A stretch of DNA of 63,437 bases from an uncultured Methylococcaceae bacterium. Lineage in GTDB: Bacteria > Pseudomonadota > Gammaproteobacteria > Methylococcales > Methylomonadaceae. The position numbers and the translations under genes were made by a program. The notes under the pieces were generated by a model, which was given only the letters and a program-made list of their open reading frames with translations, had not been told where the DNA came from and did no database searches. The stretch covers positions 1 to 63,437 of the forward strand of contig CAJAVP010000121.1 of the NCBI GenBank assembly GCA_903945375.1. Direction: 5' to 3'. Below are positions 16,258 to 26,702 of the stretch, in pieces; position 1 is the stretch's first letter; every line of letters starts with the position of its first letter.

Positions 16258-17274
16258 ATGAGCAATCAACTGATTAAATTTTTAACCATCACCGGTTTAA
16301 CTTGGTTTGTGCCTTTGGTCAAATTGGCTAACGGCGAGAATCCAAACCAACAAGTCCGTGAGTTATGGCTGATTATGGGTACGCCGATTATTGCGTTTAT
16401 GTTGTTTTTGGCGATGTGGAGTTTTTCCTCCTCTAAAATTAATACTAGCCTTGGGGCAATTCCAGGGCCATCTGCGGTATGGGTGGAGGCGGAAGGACTA
16501 TTGACAGCACATTATGCTGAGCGTCAAAAAGAGCTTGAATTTTATCAGCGACAAGCTACACGTAATGAAAAAGTATTAGCAGAATCACCCAATGCAGATA
16601 TTAAAAAACGTCCTTACACCGGTAAGCCGACATATGTTGATCAAATTTTTACCAGTTTGTATACGGTATTTGCCGGTTTTATCATTGCTACGTCAATCGC
16701 TATTCCGTTGGGTATTTTGTGCGGTATGAGTACCACGATTAATAACGCACTCAATCCGATTATCCAAATTTTTAAACCTGTATCACCGTTGGCTTGGTTG
16801 CCGATTGTTACCTTAATCGTTAGTTCAATGTATGTGACGACTGAAGACTCGTGGTTTGAGAAATCTTTTTTGACCTCGGCGATTACGGTCACCTTATGTT
16901 CATTATGGCCAACCTTAATTAATACCGCTGTTGGCGTATCATCCATTGATAAAGATTTGGTGAATGTCGGTAAAGTGTTGCGTCTTAGCTGGTTTACGCA
17001 AATCAAAAAAATCATTTTACCGTCCGCATTACCGTATATTTTTACCGGCATGAGATTGTCCTTAGGGGTGGGCTGGATGGTGCTGATTGCCGCTGAAATG
17101 CTGGCGCAAAATCCTGGTTTAGGCAAATTTGTCTGGGATGAATTTCAAAACGGCAGTTCTAATTCGTTAGGGCGCATTATGGTCGCGGTATTTACAATTG
17201 GCATTATTGGCTTCATTCTCGACCGTATCATGCAGTCATTGCAAAATGTATTTGCTTTTGGTCGAGCTCTTTAA
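16258..17274 (+). CDS. nrtB: Nitrate ABC transporter permease
   Basis: The 338-residue inner-membrane protein has an N-terminal hydrophobic segment (about 32-55: LWLIMGTPIIAFMLFLAMW) and a charged region (about 75-130). The BPD-transporter permease domain with several membrane helices follows (about 130-330). The EAA loop, which contacts the ATPase, is in NVGKVLRLSWFTQIKKIILPSALPYIF (about 238-264), and GLGKFVWDEFQ follows in the last third. It pairs with NrtA and the fused ATPase to import nitrate. It lies 85 bases after nrtA with a hairpin between, and 13 bases before the ATPase gene. Confidence 0.93.
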   Translation: MSNQLIKFLTITGLTWFVPLVKLANGENPNQQVRELWLIMGTPIIAFMLFLAMWSFSSSKINTSLGAIPGPSAVWVEAEGLLTAHYAERQKELEFYQRQATRNEKVLAESPNADIKKRPYTGKPTYVDQIFTSLYTVFAGFIIATSIAIPLGILCGMSTTINNALNPIIQIFKPVSPLAWLPIVTLIVSSMYVTTEDSWFEKSFLTSAITVTLCSLWPTLINTAVGVSSIDKDLVNVGKVLRLSWFTQIKKIILPSALPYIFTGMRLSLGVGWMVLIAAEMLAQNPGLGKFVWDEFQNGSSNSLGRIMVAVFTIGIIGFILDRIMQSLQNVFAFGRAL

Positions 17275-17287
17275 TCAGGAATTATTT

Positions 17288-19042
17288 ATGAACGCTGTCA
17301 TGAAAATACAATCCGATGACTATCAACTCACTCAGCCTCGCCTTCGACCTTCTAATGATGCAGATTTGCCGATTGTTGAGTTAATCAATGTCAGTAAATC
17401 CTATGGTGAAGGTAGGGAAAAAAACTGCATTTTAAAAAACATTAACTTATCCATTAAACAAGGCGAATTTATCGCTATTGTTGGCTTTTCTGGCAGTGGC
17501 AAAACCACGCTGATCTCAACGATTGCCGGCTTAATCCAAGCCGATAGTGGCGAGGTCTTAAAACAAGGTAAACCAATAACCCAGCCCGGGCCTGATCGTG
17601 GCGTGGTTTTTCAAAATTATTCGCTGATGCCGTGGTTGACGGTTTATGAGAACGTCGCATTGGCGGTCGATGAGATTTTTAAAGACTGGTCGGCCGAACA
17701 ACGCCGTCTACATACCGAACATTATGTGCGAATGGTGAATTTGAGCGCGGCAATGGCGAAGCGTCCAGCTGAACTATCTGGAGGGATGCGTCAGCGCGTT
17801 AATGTGGCACGGGCATTAGCGGCTAACCCAGACATTTTATTGCTGGATGAGCCGCTGAGCGCGTTGGATGCGTTGACGCGTGGCAATTTACAAGATGAGA
17901 TTTTATCCATTTGGGAACAAGAGCGAAAAACCGTCATTCTGATTACCAATGATGTGGATGAGGCAATTTATATGGCGGATCGGGTGATTCCATTAAACCC
18001 AGGTCCGGAAGCGACCTTTGGCCCAAGTTACCCCATTACTCTCCAACGACCTAGAGATCGTACTGCGTTAAATCATAATCCTGAATTTAAACGCCTGCGG
18101 GCTGACATCACGCAGTATTTAATGCAGGTCGGCGCGGGCAAAACACAAGCCGTTATAACCGACAAAATCCTCTTGCCTCAGGTTAAACCCAATACCAGTT
18201 CGGATTGGCAGTTGAATCATGCCATTGTAAAAACACCCCAAGAACATCTGGAGCGACCCCGGTATTTAGAGTTCTCACAGCTATCCAAAAGTTATCCTAA
18301 AGCCGGGGGCAATGGCACGGTAAAAGTAGTTGATGGCTTTGATTTAAAAATGAAAAAAGGCGAGTTTGTTGCCATTATTGGCCATTCTGGCTGCGGTAAA
18401 TCAACTGTTTTATCCATGGCGGCTGGGTTAACCTCGATTAGCGAAGGGGGCATTATTTTAGATAATCGCGAAGTCGATAGTGCTGGGCCAGACAAAGGTG
18501 TGGTGTTTCAAGCACCGAGTTTGTTTCCTTGGTTGAGTGCGTTTGACAATGTGATGTTAGGCGTTGATAAAGTTTATCCCCATGCCAGCCAAGCCGAGCG
18601 AGAAGATATTGTGGGCTATTATTTATCGCGTGTCGGGCTGGGTGATGCTATGCGTAAGAAGGCCATTGAATTATCCAATGGTATGCGTCAACGTGTGGGC
18701 ATTGCGCGTGCGTTTGCACTATCGCCCAAGCTGTTATTGTTGGACGAACCTTTTGGAATGCTGGATTCGTTGACGCGCTGGGAATTGCAAGAAGTGTTAA
18801 TGGAAGTTTGGGAGCGCACCCAAGTGACTGCTGTGGTGGTTACGCATGATGTTGATGAGGCAATTTTGCTGGCGGATCGTGTGGTGATGATGACGAATGG
18901 TCCACACGCTAAAATTGGCAAAATTCAGACGATTGATTTACCCAGGCCGCGTACTCGTCAAGCCTTGCTATCACACGATGATTATTATGCCTATCGAGAA
19001 AGTATCCTCAGTTTTTTAACCGACTGTGAGCATACGCATTAA
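17288..19042 (+). CDS. Nitrate ABC transporter ATPase with two fused nucleotide-binding domains
   Basis: A 584-residue polypeptide carries two complete ATPase domains joined by a linker (about 260-325). Domain 1 has Walker [11 protein letters not shown], signature LSGGMRQRV and Walker [13 protein letters not shown]. Its switch segment reads ITNDVDEA, with Asn where the H-loop His is expected. Domain 2 has [31 protein letters not shown] and a normal THDVDEA. In cyanobacteria these functions are split into NrtC and NrtD; here they are one chain without an NrtA-like tail. The substitution suggests unequal ATP sites (inference). ATG 17288 has AGGA 7 bases upstream; the longer frame overlaps nrtB and lacks a ribosome site. 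Confidence 0.9.
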   Translation: MNAVMKIQSDDYQLTQPRLRPSNDADLPIVELINVSKSYGEGREKNCILKNINLSIKQGEFIAIVGFSGSGKTTLISTIAGLIQADSGEVLKQGKPITQPGPDRGVVFQNYSLMPWLTVYENVALAVDEIFKDWSAEQRRLHTEHYVRMVNLSAAMAKRPAELSGGMRQRVNVARALAANPDILLLDEPLSALDALTRGNLQDEILSIWEQERKTVILITNDVDEAIYMADRVIPLNPGPEATFGPSYPITLQRPRDRTALNHNPEFKRLRADITQYLMQVGAGKTQAVITDKILLPQVKPNTSSDWQLNHAIVKTPQEHLERPRYLEFSQLSKSYPKAGGNGTVKVVDGFDLKMKKGEFVAIIGHSGCGKSTVLSMAAGLTSISEGGIILDNREVDSAGPDKGVVFQAPSLFPWLSAFDNVMLGVDKVYPHASQAEREDIVGYYLSRVGLGDAMRKKAIELSNGMRQRVGIARAFALSPKLLLLDEPFGMLDSLTRWELQEVLMEVWERTQVTAVVVTHDVDEAILLADRVVMMTNGPHAKIGKIQTIDLPRPRTRQALLSHDDYYAYRESILSFLTDCEHTH

Positions 19043-19078
19043 TAGCAATAATATTAACGATTTAAACGAGGAGGCACT

Positions 19079-20365
19079 ATGCCTAAGCAAGCAATATCAC
19101 GTAACTCATTATCGGTCATCGCTTTATTATGGCTAACGACAGGTGTTGAACCGGCTGCCGCCGGATTAACCCAAGACATTGAAGATGCACTGAATTTTTA
19201 TCATTACGGGCATAATGGTGCGATTAAATTTGATTTGAATTATCGCTACGAAAATGTCAATCAGGATGCCGGTATCACACAAACTGCAAATGCTAATACG
19301 GCAAGATTACGATTGGGTTTTTTAACCCCCAAATTTTATGACTTACAGGCTTATGCCGAGTACGAAGGTAATCTGGCGATGCAGGATGAATACAACGACA
19401 CTTTGCTAACAGGCAATGCCTTATATTCAAGGGTTGCCGATCCTGATCGTAGTGAATTAAACCAATTTTGGTTGGCCTATACGGGCATTACTGACAATAT
19501 CGTTAAAGTCGGCAGACAGCGAATCAAGCTTGATGATGATCGCTTCATTGGTAACGTTGGTTGGCGACAACTGGAAGCCACCTATGATTCGGTATTAATT
19601 ACCCATAATAACAATACCTTATTTGGTTTAGTGGCGAATGTTGGCTATCTTGCTAATGTACAAACGTTTACGGGCTTAACTGAAAACGTTGAGGCACCGA
19701 TTTTGAACCTTAACTATAAAATGGGTGATTTGGGTAACGTGGTGGGTTATGGCTATTGGTTGGATTACACTGAGCGAGAAAATTATGAAAAATCCAATCA
19801 GACTTATGGCTTACGGATGGCGTGTTGTGCTAAACCCTTGGAGTCTTACAAACTGAGCGATCATTTTGGCTGGGTTTATACGGCGGAATGGAGTCATCAA
19901 AGTGATTACGGGCATGGCGCGGTAGCGTATGATGCCGATCGCTATAATTTGATGAGCGGCATCAGTGCTTATGGTGTTTTGTTTCAAGGCGCAATGGAGC
20001 AGCTTGATGGTTTGGGTGTTAATCAACATTTTGATACGCCATTGGGCACGAATCACGCCTTTCAGGGTTGGGCAGATTTGTTTTTAATCACGCCAAATAA
20101 TGGTATACGTGATGTCTTTGGCTCGGTTATCGTACCTTTCCAGCGCGGCGATCTCGTTTTTACTGGCGTGTATCATGATTTTTCTGATGATACCGGACGA
20201 TTGGATTACGGTAATGAATGGGATTTCCAAGTGCTTAAAAAATTCGGCAAACATTATTCTGTGCTTGCGAAATATGCGACCTATAATGCGGGTGCAACGC
20301 CCGCTTATGCTACGGCTAGCACCGATACTCAGAAGATATGGCTACAAGGTAATATCAGTTTTTAA
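19079..20365 (+). CDS. Outer-membrane porin-like protein (alginate-export family), probable nitrate porin
   Basis: The 428-residue protein has a signal peptide (about 1-28, ending PAAAG). Many alternating hydrophobic strands with aromatic residues follow (IKFDLNYRYENVN, DNIVKVGRQRIKLDD, WRQLEATYDSV, GNVVGYGYWLDYTERENY), ending in WLQGNISF with the terminal Phe expected for BAM recognition. The GRQRIKLDDDRFIGNVGWRQ segment is typical of the Alginate_exp/OprE-like beta-barrel group. A strong ribosome site (GAGGAGG) precedes the ATG. It is the last gene of the nitrate transporter operon, 36 bases after the ATPase, so passage of nitrate across the outer membrane is likely from context. Substrate specificity is not visible in sequence. 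Confidence 0.8.
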   Translation: MPKQAISRNSLSVIALLWLTTGVEPAAAGLTQDIEDALNFYHYGHNGAIKFDLNYRYENVNQDAGITQTANANTARLRLGFLTPKFYDLQAYAEYEGNLAMQDEYNDTLLTGNALYSRVADPDRSELNQFWLAYTGITDNIVKVGRQRIKLDDDRFIGNVGWRQLEATYDSVLITHNNNTLFGLVANVGYLANVQTFTGLTENVEAPILNLNYKMGDLGNVVGYGYWLDYTERENYEKSNQTYGLRMACCAKPLESYKLSDHFGWVYTAEWSHQSDYGHGAVAYDADRYNLMSGISAYGVLFQGAMEQLDGLGVNQHFDTPLGTNHAFQGWADLFLITPNNGIRDVFGSVIVPFQRGDLVFTGVYHDFSDDTGRLDYGNEWDFQVLKKFGKHYSVLAKYATYNAGATPAYATASTDTQKIWLQGNISF

Positions 20366-20389
20366 TGGAGGAATGATGTAGTGAGCGAT

Positions 20390-21205
20390 TTACCGCTGGC
20401 ATTGTTTACAAAATACGGTGGAGCGGTTGGCTAAGCGGATTTCTTGTAAGGGGCGTTCGCAGCGTCGGCACGCTAAACCTGCACGACCATAGACTTGTAG
20501 TGATTGTTTGAAATAACCTGGTTTGCCGGATTCGTTGACAAAATTGCGTAAAGTGGTGCCGCCTTGGTCGATGGCATTTTGTAAGACCTTGATAATGCTG
20601 TCGGCCAGTTTTTCATAACGTGCTAAGGCAATTTTTCCGGCATGGCGTGAGGGCAAAATGCCGGACATAAACAAGGCTTCGTTAGCATAAATATTACCTA
20701 CGCCGACAACGATATGGCTATCCATGATGAACGATTTAATCGGGATTTTACGATTTCTGGAGGCTTGGTAAAGCCGTTCACCGGTAAACATCGGTGATAA
20801 GGGTTCGGGCCCTAGGTCTTTTAATAGGGGATGCGACAAAATTGGCTCGGATGTCCAGAGCACCGCGCCAAAACGACGCGGGTCGTTAAAGCGCAGCACG
20901 GTGTTTTCATTTAAGACAAAATCGATATGATCATGTTTACCGGCGGCTTGAGCTACTGACACTATGCGTAAGCTGCCAGACATGCCTAAATGGATAAGTA
21001 AAGCGCCCGATGTCATCTGGATTAAGAGATATTTGGCACGTCGGGAGACGTGTTGAATGCGTTGACCGATGAGTATGTCAGCTAATTGTTCGGGTATAGG
21101 CCAGCGCAGTTTAAACTGGCGAATGATGACGTGTTGAATGGTTTGCCCCTCAATATGGGGGGCAATACCGCGACATGTTGTTTCAACCTCGGGTAATTCG
21201 GGCAT
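20390..21205 (-). CDS. mutM: Formamidopyrimidine-DNA glycosylase
   Basis: The 271-residue base-excision repair enzyme begins PELPEVETTCRGI, where Pro2 is the catalytic nucleophile and Glu3 the proton donor. It contains the helix-two-turn-helix segment (VVGVGNIYANEALF, about 165-178) that binds DNA. The C-terminal zinc finger has the expected four cysteines in CRRCERPL and FCKQCQR. It removes 8-oxoguanine and ring-opened purines. It is convergent with the porin gene (24 bases apart) and lies 3 bases downstream of metH on the same strand, so probably shares its transcript. Confidence 0.97.
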   Translation of the reverse strand: MPELPEVETTCRGIAPHIEGQTIQHVIIRQFKLRWPIPEQLADILIGQRIQHVSRRAKYLLIQMTSGALLIHLGMSGSLRIVSVAQAAGKHDHIDFVLNENTVLRFNDPRRFGAVLWTSEPILSHPLLKDLGPEPLSPMFTGERLYQASRNRKIPIKSFIMDSHIVVGVGNIYANEALFMSGILPSRHAGKIALARYEKLADSIIKVLQNAIDQGGTTLRNFVNESGKPGYFKQSLQVYGRAGLACRRCERPLQEIRLANRSTVFCKQCQR

Positions 21206-21208
21206 GAA

Positions 21209-24200
21209 TTATTGGTGTAAATGTGCCGCCAACCAACGTTCCGCATCGGCTTCACTCATACCTTTGCGTTGAGCATAATCGGCTAATTGATCTTTGTCGA
21301 TTTTGCCGACATTAAAATATTGCGCTTCGGGATGTGAAAAATACCAGCCACTGACCGCCGATGCCGGATACATAGCAAAACTTTCCGTGAGTGAAATACT
21401 GGTATTTTCAGTCGCCTTGAGTAAGTCAAATAATTTGGCTTTTTCCGTGTGGTCTGGGCAAGCGGGATAACCTGGGGCAGGGCGTATGCCTTGATACGCT
21501 TCTTTGATCAGTTGCTCATTATCATGATTTTCTTCTTCAGCATAACCCCAGTAGTCTTTTCTAACCACTTGATGCAAGTATTCGGCGAATGCTTCGGCTA
21601 ACCGATCAGCTAAAGCTTTGAGCATAATCGCGCTGTAATCGTCGTGATCTTGCTCAAATTGCTGGAGTTTTGCTTCAATGCCGATGCCGGTCGTGACGGC
21701 AAATGCGCCGAGATAATCGGGTTTACCGCTGTCAATCGGTGCGATAAAGTCCGATAAGCAGTAATTGGGTCGTCCCGGTGCTTTAACGTTTTGTTGACGC
21801 AAGTGATGCAATATCTCAAGTGTTTGGTTGCGCGTTTCATCGGTGTACAGCACCACATCATCGCCATCGCTTTGTGCCGGAAAGAAGCCAATGACGGCAC
21901 GTGCGCCAAGCCATTGTTCTTGAATCAGCTGCTTCAGCATGGATTGGGCATCGGCAAATAATTTTCTAGCTTCTTCGCCAATGATTTGATCGTCGAGTAT
22001 TTTGGGATAACTACCAGCCATTTCCCACGTCTGGAAGAACGGCGACCAATCAATGTATCGGGCTAAGGTTGCCAAAGATACGTCGTCAATCACTTTAATC
22101 CCTAAAAACGACGGGCTTATGGGTTGGTAATTACGCCATTGATAACGATTTTGACGCGCTTGTTCAATCGGATGTTGCTTGGTTTTGGCTTCTTTGCCTT
22201 TATGACGCTCGCGAACTTCAGCATATTCTTGACGAAGGTTTTGTTTGAAGTTTTCTTGTAACTCCGTGCTTAACAAGTTGCTGGCGACACCGACACCCCG
22301 TGAAGCATCCGTCACATACACGGTTGCACCTTGATAATGCGGCTCAATTTTGACAGCGGTATGGGCGCGGGAGGTGGTTGCACCACCGATCATTAAGGGA
22401 ATGGTGAAGCCTTGACGTTGCATTTCTTTGGCGACATGCACCATTTCATCTAACGACGGTGTGATTAAACCGCTCAAGCCAATAATATCGACATTTTCTA
22501 ATCGAGCCGTTTGCAAGATTTTTTCGGCAGACACCATAACTCCTAAGTCGATGACATCGTAGTTATTGCATTGCAAGACTACGGCGACGATATTTTTACC
22601 AATATCATGGACATCACCTTTAACGGTTGCCATTAAAATTTTACCGTTGGTTTGTCTGTCGCCTGCCGCTTTATCGGCTTCCATGAAGGGCATTAAGTAG
22701 GCAACGGCTTTTTTCATGACTCGTGCAGATTTTACAACTTGTGGCAAGAACATTTTGCCGTCACCAAATAAATCACCGACGACATTCATGCCGTCCATTA
22801 ACGCGCCTTCGATGACATGTAAAGGACGCTCGGCTGCAAGACGCGCAGCTTCCGTGTCTTCGTCGATATAATCCGTGATGCCTTTGACTAGGGCGTGTTC
22901 TAGGCGTTTGTTGACCGGCCAGCTGCGCCATTCTAGGTTTTCTTGTTTGGTCTCGCTACTACTGCCATCGCCTTTGTATTTTTCGGCTAACTCCAGCAAT
23001 TTCTCCGTGCCACTGCCGTCGTGCGTATTGAGAATCACCGCTTCAACGGCATCACGCAAATCGTCGGGAATATCGGCATAAATTGCTAATTGACCGGCGT
23101 TGACAATACCCATTGACATACCGGCATGAATCGCATGATAAAGGAATACTGCATGGATTGCCTCGCGCACGGGATTATTGCCACGGAATGAAAACGAGAC
23201 ATTAGAGACACCACCGGAGATTAGGGCATACGGCAGGGTTTGTTTGATTGCTCGCGTTGCTTCGATGAAATCAACTCCATAATTGTTGTGCTCATCAATG
23301 CCGGTGGCAACAGCGAAAATGTTGGGATCGAAAATAATGTCCTCTGGCGGAAAACCGACGTGTTCAACCAAAATTTTATAAGCGCGTTGGCAGATGGCTA
23401 TTTTTCGGTCTTTAGTATCCGCTTGCCCCTCTTCATCGAAAGCCATAACGATGACCGCTGCGCCGTAACGTCGAACCAATTTGGCATGTTTGATAAAAGC
23501 CGCTTCGCCTTCTTTTAAGGAAATGGAATTAACCACACCTTTGCCTTGAATACATTTTAACCCCGCTTCTAAAATGTCCCATTTTGACGAGTCCAGCATG
23601 ATTGGTATTTTGGCAATATCGGGTTCAGAGGCAATAAGCATTAAAAAACGCACCATCGCCTCTTTGGATTCCAACATGCCTTCGTCCATGTTGATATCGA
23701 TAATCTGAGCGCCATTTTCTACTTGTTGCTTAGCAACGTCTAAAGCATCTTCAAAATTACCTTCAATAATCAAGCGTTTAAAAGCAGCCGAGCCAGTGAC
23801 ATTGGTGCGTTCGCCGACGTTGACAAACAGCGTGTCATTGCCAATCGACATGGGTTCGAGTCCGGCTAAGCGGCACTGCTTTTCAATATCAGGGGTTTTT
23901 CTGGGGGTGTATTGGTGTACCGCGTCTACAATTGCTTTGATATGTGCAGGTGATGTACCACAGCAGCCACCGATAATATTCAGAAAGCCATTAGCGGCCC
24001 AATCGGCAATTTCTTTTGCCATTGCTTCAGGTGATTCATCGTATTCGCCAAATTCATTGGGCAAGCCCGCATTGGGATGGGCGGAAATGTGCGTATCCGC
24101 AATATTGGATAATTCTTCGATGTGTTGACGTAATTCTTTGGCGCCTAAGGCACAGTTAAAACCAAAGGAAATGGGGCTGACGTGTTTGAGCGAGTGCCAA

Positions 24201-24889
24201 AAAGCCGTCACTGTTTGTCCTGATAGCGTACGCCCTGATGCATCGGTAATCGTGCCCGAAATCATCACCGGCAAGCTGTAGCCATTATTTTCAAAAACGT
24301 GTTCTACTGCAAAAATAGCGGCTTTGGCATTTAACGTGTCGAAAATGGTTTCAATGAGAAGCAGGTCAGCTCCGCCATCGATTAAACCTTGTGCGGCCTC
24401 GGTATACGCTTGCACTAAATCATCGAAGAAAATATTACGAAAACCGGGGTCGTTTACATCCGGCGACATGGAGGCCGTGCGGTTGGTAGGGCCGAGCACA
24501 CCGGCCACAAAGCGCGGCTTTTCCGGTGTTTTCGCCGTAAATTCGTCGGCCGCTTGCCGAGCTAGTCGGGCGGATGCCTGATTGATTTCATAAGCCAAAG
24601 ATTCCATGTGGTAATCGGCCATAGCAATCGTTGTGGCGTTGAAGGTATTGGTTTCAACAATATCGGAGCCAGCGTCATAATAAGCGCAGTGAATTGCTTT
24701 GATAATATCGGGTTGAGTCAAGGATAATAGGTCATTATTGCCTTTGAGGTCGACATCCCATTGAGCAAAGCGTTCGCCACGATAATCTTTTTCGTCCAAT
24801 TTGTAGCTTTGGATCATCGTTCCCATTGCACCATCAAGAAATAAGATACGTTGGGTTAATTGTTGTTTAAATAATTCTGTTCTGCTCAT
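21209..24889 (-). CDS. metH: Cobalamin-dependent methionine synthase
   Basis: The 1226-residue enzyme is full length for MetH. It shows the homocysteine-binding domain with zinc cysteines (NCALGAK about 245, [10 protein letters not shown] about 310), the folate-binding pterin domain ([15 protein letters not shown] about 355), and the cobalamin-binding cap and Rossmann domain with DVHDIGKN (about 760, the histidine that coordinates cobalt). The C-terminal activation domain follows ([12 protein letters not shown] and [12 protein letters not shown]). It transfers the methyl group of methyltetrahydrofolate to homocysteine. No cobalamin riboswitch was recognised in the 96-base gap upstream, which is shared with a divergent small gene. 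Confidence 0.98.
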   Translation of the reverse strand: MSRTELFKQQLTQRILFLDGAMGTMIQSYKLDEKDYRGERFAQWDVDLKGNNDLLSLTQPDIIKAIHCAYYDAGSDIVETNTFNATTIAMADYHMESLAYEINQASARLARQAADEFTAKTPEKPRFVAGVLGPTNRTASMSPDVNDPGFRNIFFDDLVQAYTEAAQGLIDGGADLLLIETIFDTLNAKAAIFAVEHVFENNGYSLPVMISGTITDASGRTLSGQTVTAFWHSLKHVSPISFGFNCALGAKELRQHIEELSNIADTHISAHPNAGLPNEFGEYDESPEAMAKEIADWAANGFLNIIGGCCGTSPAHIKAIVDAVHQYTPRKTPDIEKQCRLAGLEPMSIGNDTLFVNVGERTNVTGSAAFKRLIIEGNFEDALDVAKQQVENGAQIIDINMDEGMLESKEAMVRFLMLIASEPDIAKIPIMLDSSKWDILEAGLKCIQGKGVVNSISLKEGEAAFIKHAKLVRRYGAAVIVMAFDEEGQADTKDRKIAICQRAYKILVEHVGFPPEDIIFDPNIFAVATGIDEHNNYGVDFIEATRAIKQTLPYALISGGVSNVSFSFRGNNPVREAIHAVFLYHAIHAGMSMGIVNAGQLAIYADIPDDLRDAVEAVILNTHDGSGTEKLLELAEKYKGDGSSSETKQENLEWRSWPVNKRLEHALVKGITDYIDEDTEAARLAAERPLHVIEGALMDGMNVVGDLFGDGKMFLPQVVKSARVMKKAVAYLMPFMEADKAAGDRQTNGKILMATVKGDVHDIGKNIVAVVLQCNNYDVIDLGVMVSAEKILQTARLENVDIIGLSGLITPSLDEMVHVAKEMQRQGFTIPLMIGGATTSRAHTAVKIEPHYQGATVYVTDASRGVGVASNLLSTELQENFKQNLRQEYAEVRERHKGKEAKTKQHPIEQARQNRYQWRNYQPISPSFLGIKVIDDVSLATLARYIDWSPFFQTWEMAGSYPKILDDQIIGEEARKLFADAQSMLKQLIQEQWLGARAVIGFFPAQSDGDDVVLYTDETRNQTLEILHHLRQQNVKAPGRPNYCLSDFIAPIDSGKPDYLGAFAVTTGIGIEAKLQQFEQDHDDYSAIMLKALADRLAEAFAEYLHQVVRKDYWGYAEEENHDNEQLIKEAYQGIRPAPGYPACPDHTEKAKLFDLLKATENTSISLTESFAMYPASAVSGWYFSHPEAQYFNVGKIDKDQLADYAQRKGMSEADAERWLAAHLHQ

Positions 24890-24985
24890 GAGTGATATTA
24901 GTTTAAGAGTGGAGGGTTTTTTGCCATATAATCTCGGCGCAAATGCGAGACAGCACTATAATTTAAAAATTAAATTGGAGATAAC

Positions 24986-25174
24986 ATGCCAAAACCAAGT
25001 CTATTTGAAGTTATCAAAAGCGTTTTTTCCGCCTTTATTGGTGTACAAAGCGATATAAATCGACAAAAAGATTTTACTCAAGGTTCTTTAAAAATATATC
25101 TGATTGTCGGTGCTATTTTTACAATTGCCTTTATTGCCAGTTTGATATTTGTCGTTTCAGTTGTGATTGGCTAA
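24986..25174 (+). CDS. DUF2970 small membrane protein
   Basis: The 62-residue protein begins PSLFEVIKSVFSAFIGVQSD (about 4-23), the hallmark of the DUF2970 family, and ends in a single transmembrane helix (about 37-61: YLIVGAIFTIAFIASLIFVV). Function of the family is not established. GGAG lies 7 bases upstream of the ATG, which supports a real gene. It is divergent from metH. Confidence 0.85.
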   Translation: MPKPSLFEVIKSVFSAFIGVQSDINRQKDFTQGSLKIYLIVGAIFTIAFIASLIFVVSVVIG

Positions 25175-25237
25175 GACCCGTGTAATGTTAGCAATTTTGA
25201 ACATTGACTGGGTGACACAATCAGCCGCGCAGGTTTA

Positions 25238-25466
25238 AAATTTTTTGTAATCGTTTAGCCCCTTGCGGTTAACCTAAGGAGCGAGCATGAAATAGAGTGG
25301 TTGGAGTGCAGGCAAAGCCTGCGCTCCAACTATTGGCAACTTGCCTAATAGTCCATGCTCATTCCTAAGCATTTCGGCTACCAACTAATACGCGACACTC
25401 AAACAAGGCTTAGCCGTTCGTCCTGAGCTTGTCGAAGGATGGAGGGCTAAACGATTACCAAAATTT
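25238..25466. repeat. Short element with terminal inverted repeats (MITE-like)
   Basis: The 15-bp sequence GTAATCGTTTAGCCC at 25247-25261 is repeated exactly in inverted orientation at 25444-25458, and similarity extends outward imperfectly (AAATTTT...) to about 25238 and 25466. Between them is a strong internal hairpin, GTTGGAGTGCAGGC (25300-25313) against GCCTGCGCTCCAAC (25317-25330), and no open frame. This looks like a nonautonomous mobile element or structured intergenic repeat. A right-end-like copy occurs at 57689-57703. Clear target duplications were not identified. Confidence 0.65.
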
Positions 25467-25468
25467 CA

Positions 25469-25503
25469 TAAAAAAAGCCCAAGCAATTGCTTGAGCTTTT
25501 TTA
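25469..25503. terminator. Bidirectional intrinsic terminator
   Basis: A run of A, then AGCCCAAGCAA pairing with TTGCTTGAGCT across the centre, then a run of T, gives a symmetrical hairpin with U tails on both strands. It ends the leftward gene at 25519 and could also stop rightward transcription leaving the repeat element. Confidence 0.75.
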
Positions 25504-25518
25504 TGACAACTAACCTAA

Positions 25519-25965
25519 TTAAGATTTTTTAATACCTTGTTTCAGGGTATCAATAATATTTTTAAAGCCATTAACAATAATCGCTGTTGCACCGTCAAAT
25601 AAGGTTGGCAATGCGATTTTTTGTTTAAGTATAAATTGTGAGCGAATTAACGCCACAATAACTAAACCAACGATTGGCGGCATTAACTCCATAAAGACCG
25701 ACAAAAACGCACCGCCACCGCCTTGAAAACCACCCTCATTTTTTCTGTCGCCAATACTTGCTAAATCGCGTTCGTAATTTTCGCCACCCTCACTACTTCT
25801 AAAGGCTTCTAATAAATAAACATTGACATCAATTAACAAAACTTGCGACACCAAAAAGACACCGGCACAAATGCCAACCCACATGATGACATTATTAACA
25901 CCTGCTTTCATGGCTGATTGATAAATCCAGACAGCCGCAAAAATCATTACCATAGCACCAATCAT
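25519..25965 (-). CDS. Uncharacterised three-helix membrane protein
   Basis: I do not recognise the family. The 148-residue protein has hydrophobic helices at about 2-18, 26-48 and 90-108. The loop between helices 2 and 3 is charged and Gly-rich (RSSEGGENYERDL then GGFQGGGGAF), and the tail is basic-amphipathic (about 125-148). A ribosome site GAAGGG precedes the ATG. It is 25 bases downstream of a secreted-protein gene on the same strand and ends at a clear terminator, so the two form a likely bicistronic unit. Confidence 0.65.
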   Translation of the reverse strand: MIGAMVMIFAAVWIYQSAMKAGVNNVIMWVGICAGVFLVSQVLLIDVNVYLLEAFRSSEGGENYERDLASIGDRKNEGGFQGGGGAFLSVFMELMPPIVGLVIVALIRSQFILKQKIALPTLFDGATAIIVNGFKNIIDTLKQGIKKS

Positions 25966-25990
25966 AGTTAAACCCTTCTCTTTTAAATTA

Positions 25991-26380
25991 TTATATTTTT
26001 GTTAGAAAATAAAACAGGAACGTACATTTCAACGTCATATTGTCTGCTGCTTTTTCAACGACTTTGCATGATTCGTATTTTTCTTGTCCCGGCTTGGTTT
26101 GCTTTTTTATTTCGCCATTTTCAACTGCGTATTTGATGGCGATTTTCATTTCCTTAGTTCTGCCAACTGAATCCGTTGACGTCGTTTGTAATACCCCGTT
26201 ATCTTTGAAATCCCACTCAACTTTAACTGCTTTTTTTTCTCCGTCAATTTTGGCTGCTTCCGCATAAAGATTCCATCTTCCCAAAAGTTCGGTGTTGTCT
26301 TTTAATAGAATGTCGGCTTGTGCAGAAAATGCTATAAAGGACCCTAAAACTGTAAGTATTTTTATATATTTTTTTATCAT
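25991..26380 (-). CDS. Uncharacterised small periplasmic protein
   Basis: The 129-residue protein has a signal peptide (about 1-22: MIKKYIKILTVLGSFIAFSA, cleavage after AQA). The mature domain is Lys-rich with predicted beta strands and two cysteines (ESCKVV and LKCTFLF) that could form a disulfide. The ATG at 26380 is chosen because GGTGAGAG lies just upstream; an in-frame ATG at 26395 lacks a spaced ribosome site. It probably precedes the membrane protein at 25519 in one transcript. No family was recognised; the lipocalin-like layout (LLGRWNLYAEA) is only a weak impression. Confidence 0.6.
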   Translation of the reverse strand: MIKKYIKILTVLGSFIAFSAQADILLKDNTELLGRWNLYAEAAKIDGEKKAVKVEWDFKDNGVLQTTSTDSVGRTKEMKIAIKYAVENGEIKKQTKPGQEKYESCKVVEKAADNMTLKCTFLFYFLTKI

Positions 26381-26395
26381 ATCTCTCACCCTCAT

Positions 26396-26702
26396 AACCT
26401 ATAGTAAGCATTAAAATATGAAGTGTAAACTATACCACAATAGCTATCGAGCTTTAAATTTTCAAATTCTATAAAAACCCCAAACATCATCTTTTTTACG
26501 GTTTTAAATATCGTGTTGTTTTTCTATAAAACTATTAATAATCAATAGGATATTTGTTGATTGTGGGGCTTTGTTTTAATGCTTTTTCAGCAGTGATAAA
26601 CAATTAGCTCTTGACATTAATGTCCTCTAAAGTATTATGTCGCTTCCCTTTGCTATGAAACTAGCAATTTCTAAAATACAAAAAATACAGGTAGGACATC
26701 TC
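26396..26702. other. Intergenic, no gene seen
   Basis: This AT-rich divergent gap of about 300 bases separates the leftward secreted-protein gene from the rightward small membrane gene. I see no coding frame, RNA gene or clear promoter that I would defend. The upstream in-frame ATG at 26637 is treated as non-coding because the internal ATG at 26703 has a much better ribosome site. Confidence 0.5.

Noticed and set aside
24890-24985. Cobalamin or SAM riboswitch upstream of metH
   Set aside because: The gap is only 96 bases and shows no B12-box or SAM-box sequence.
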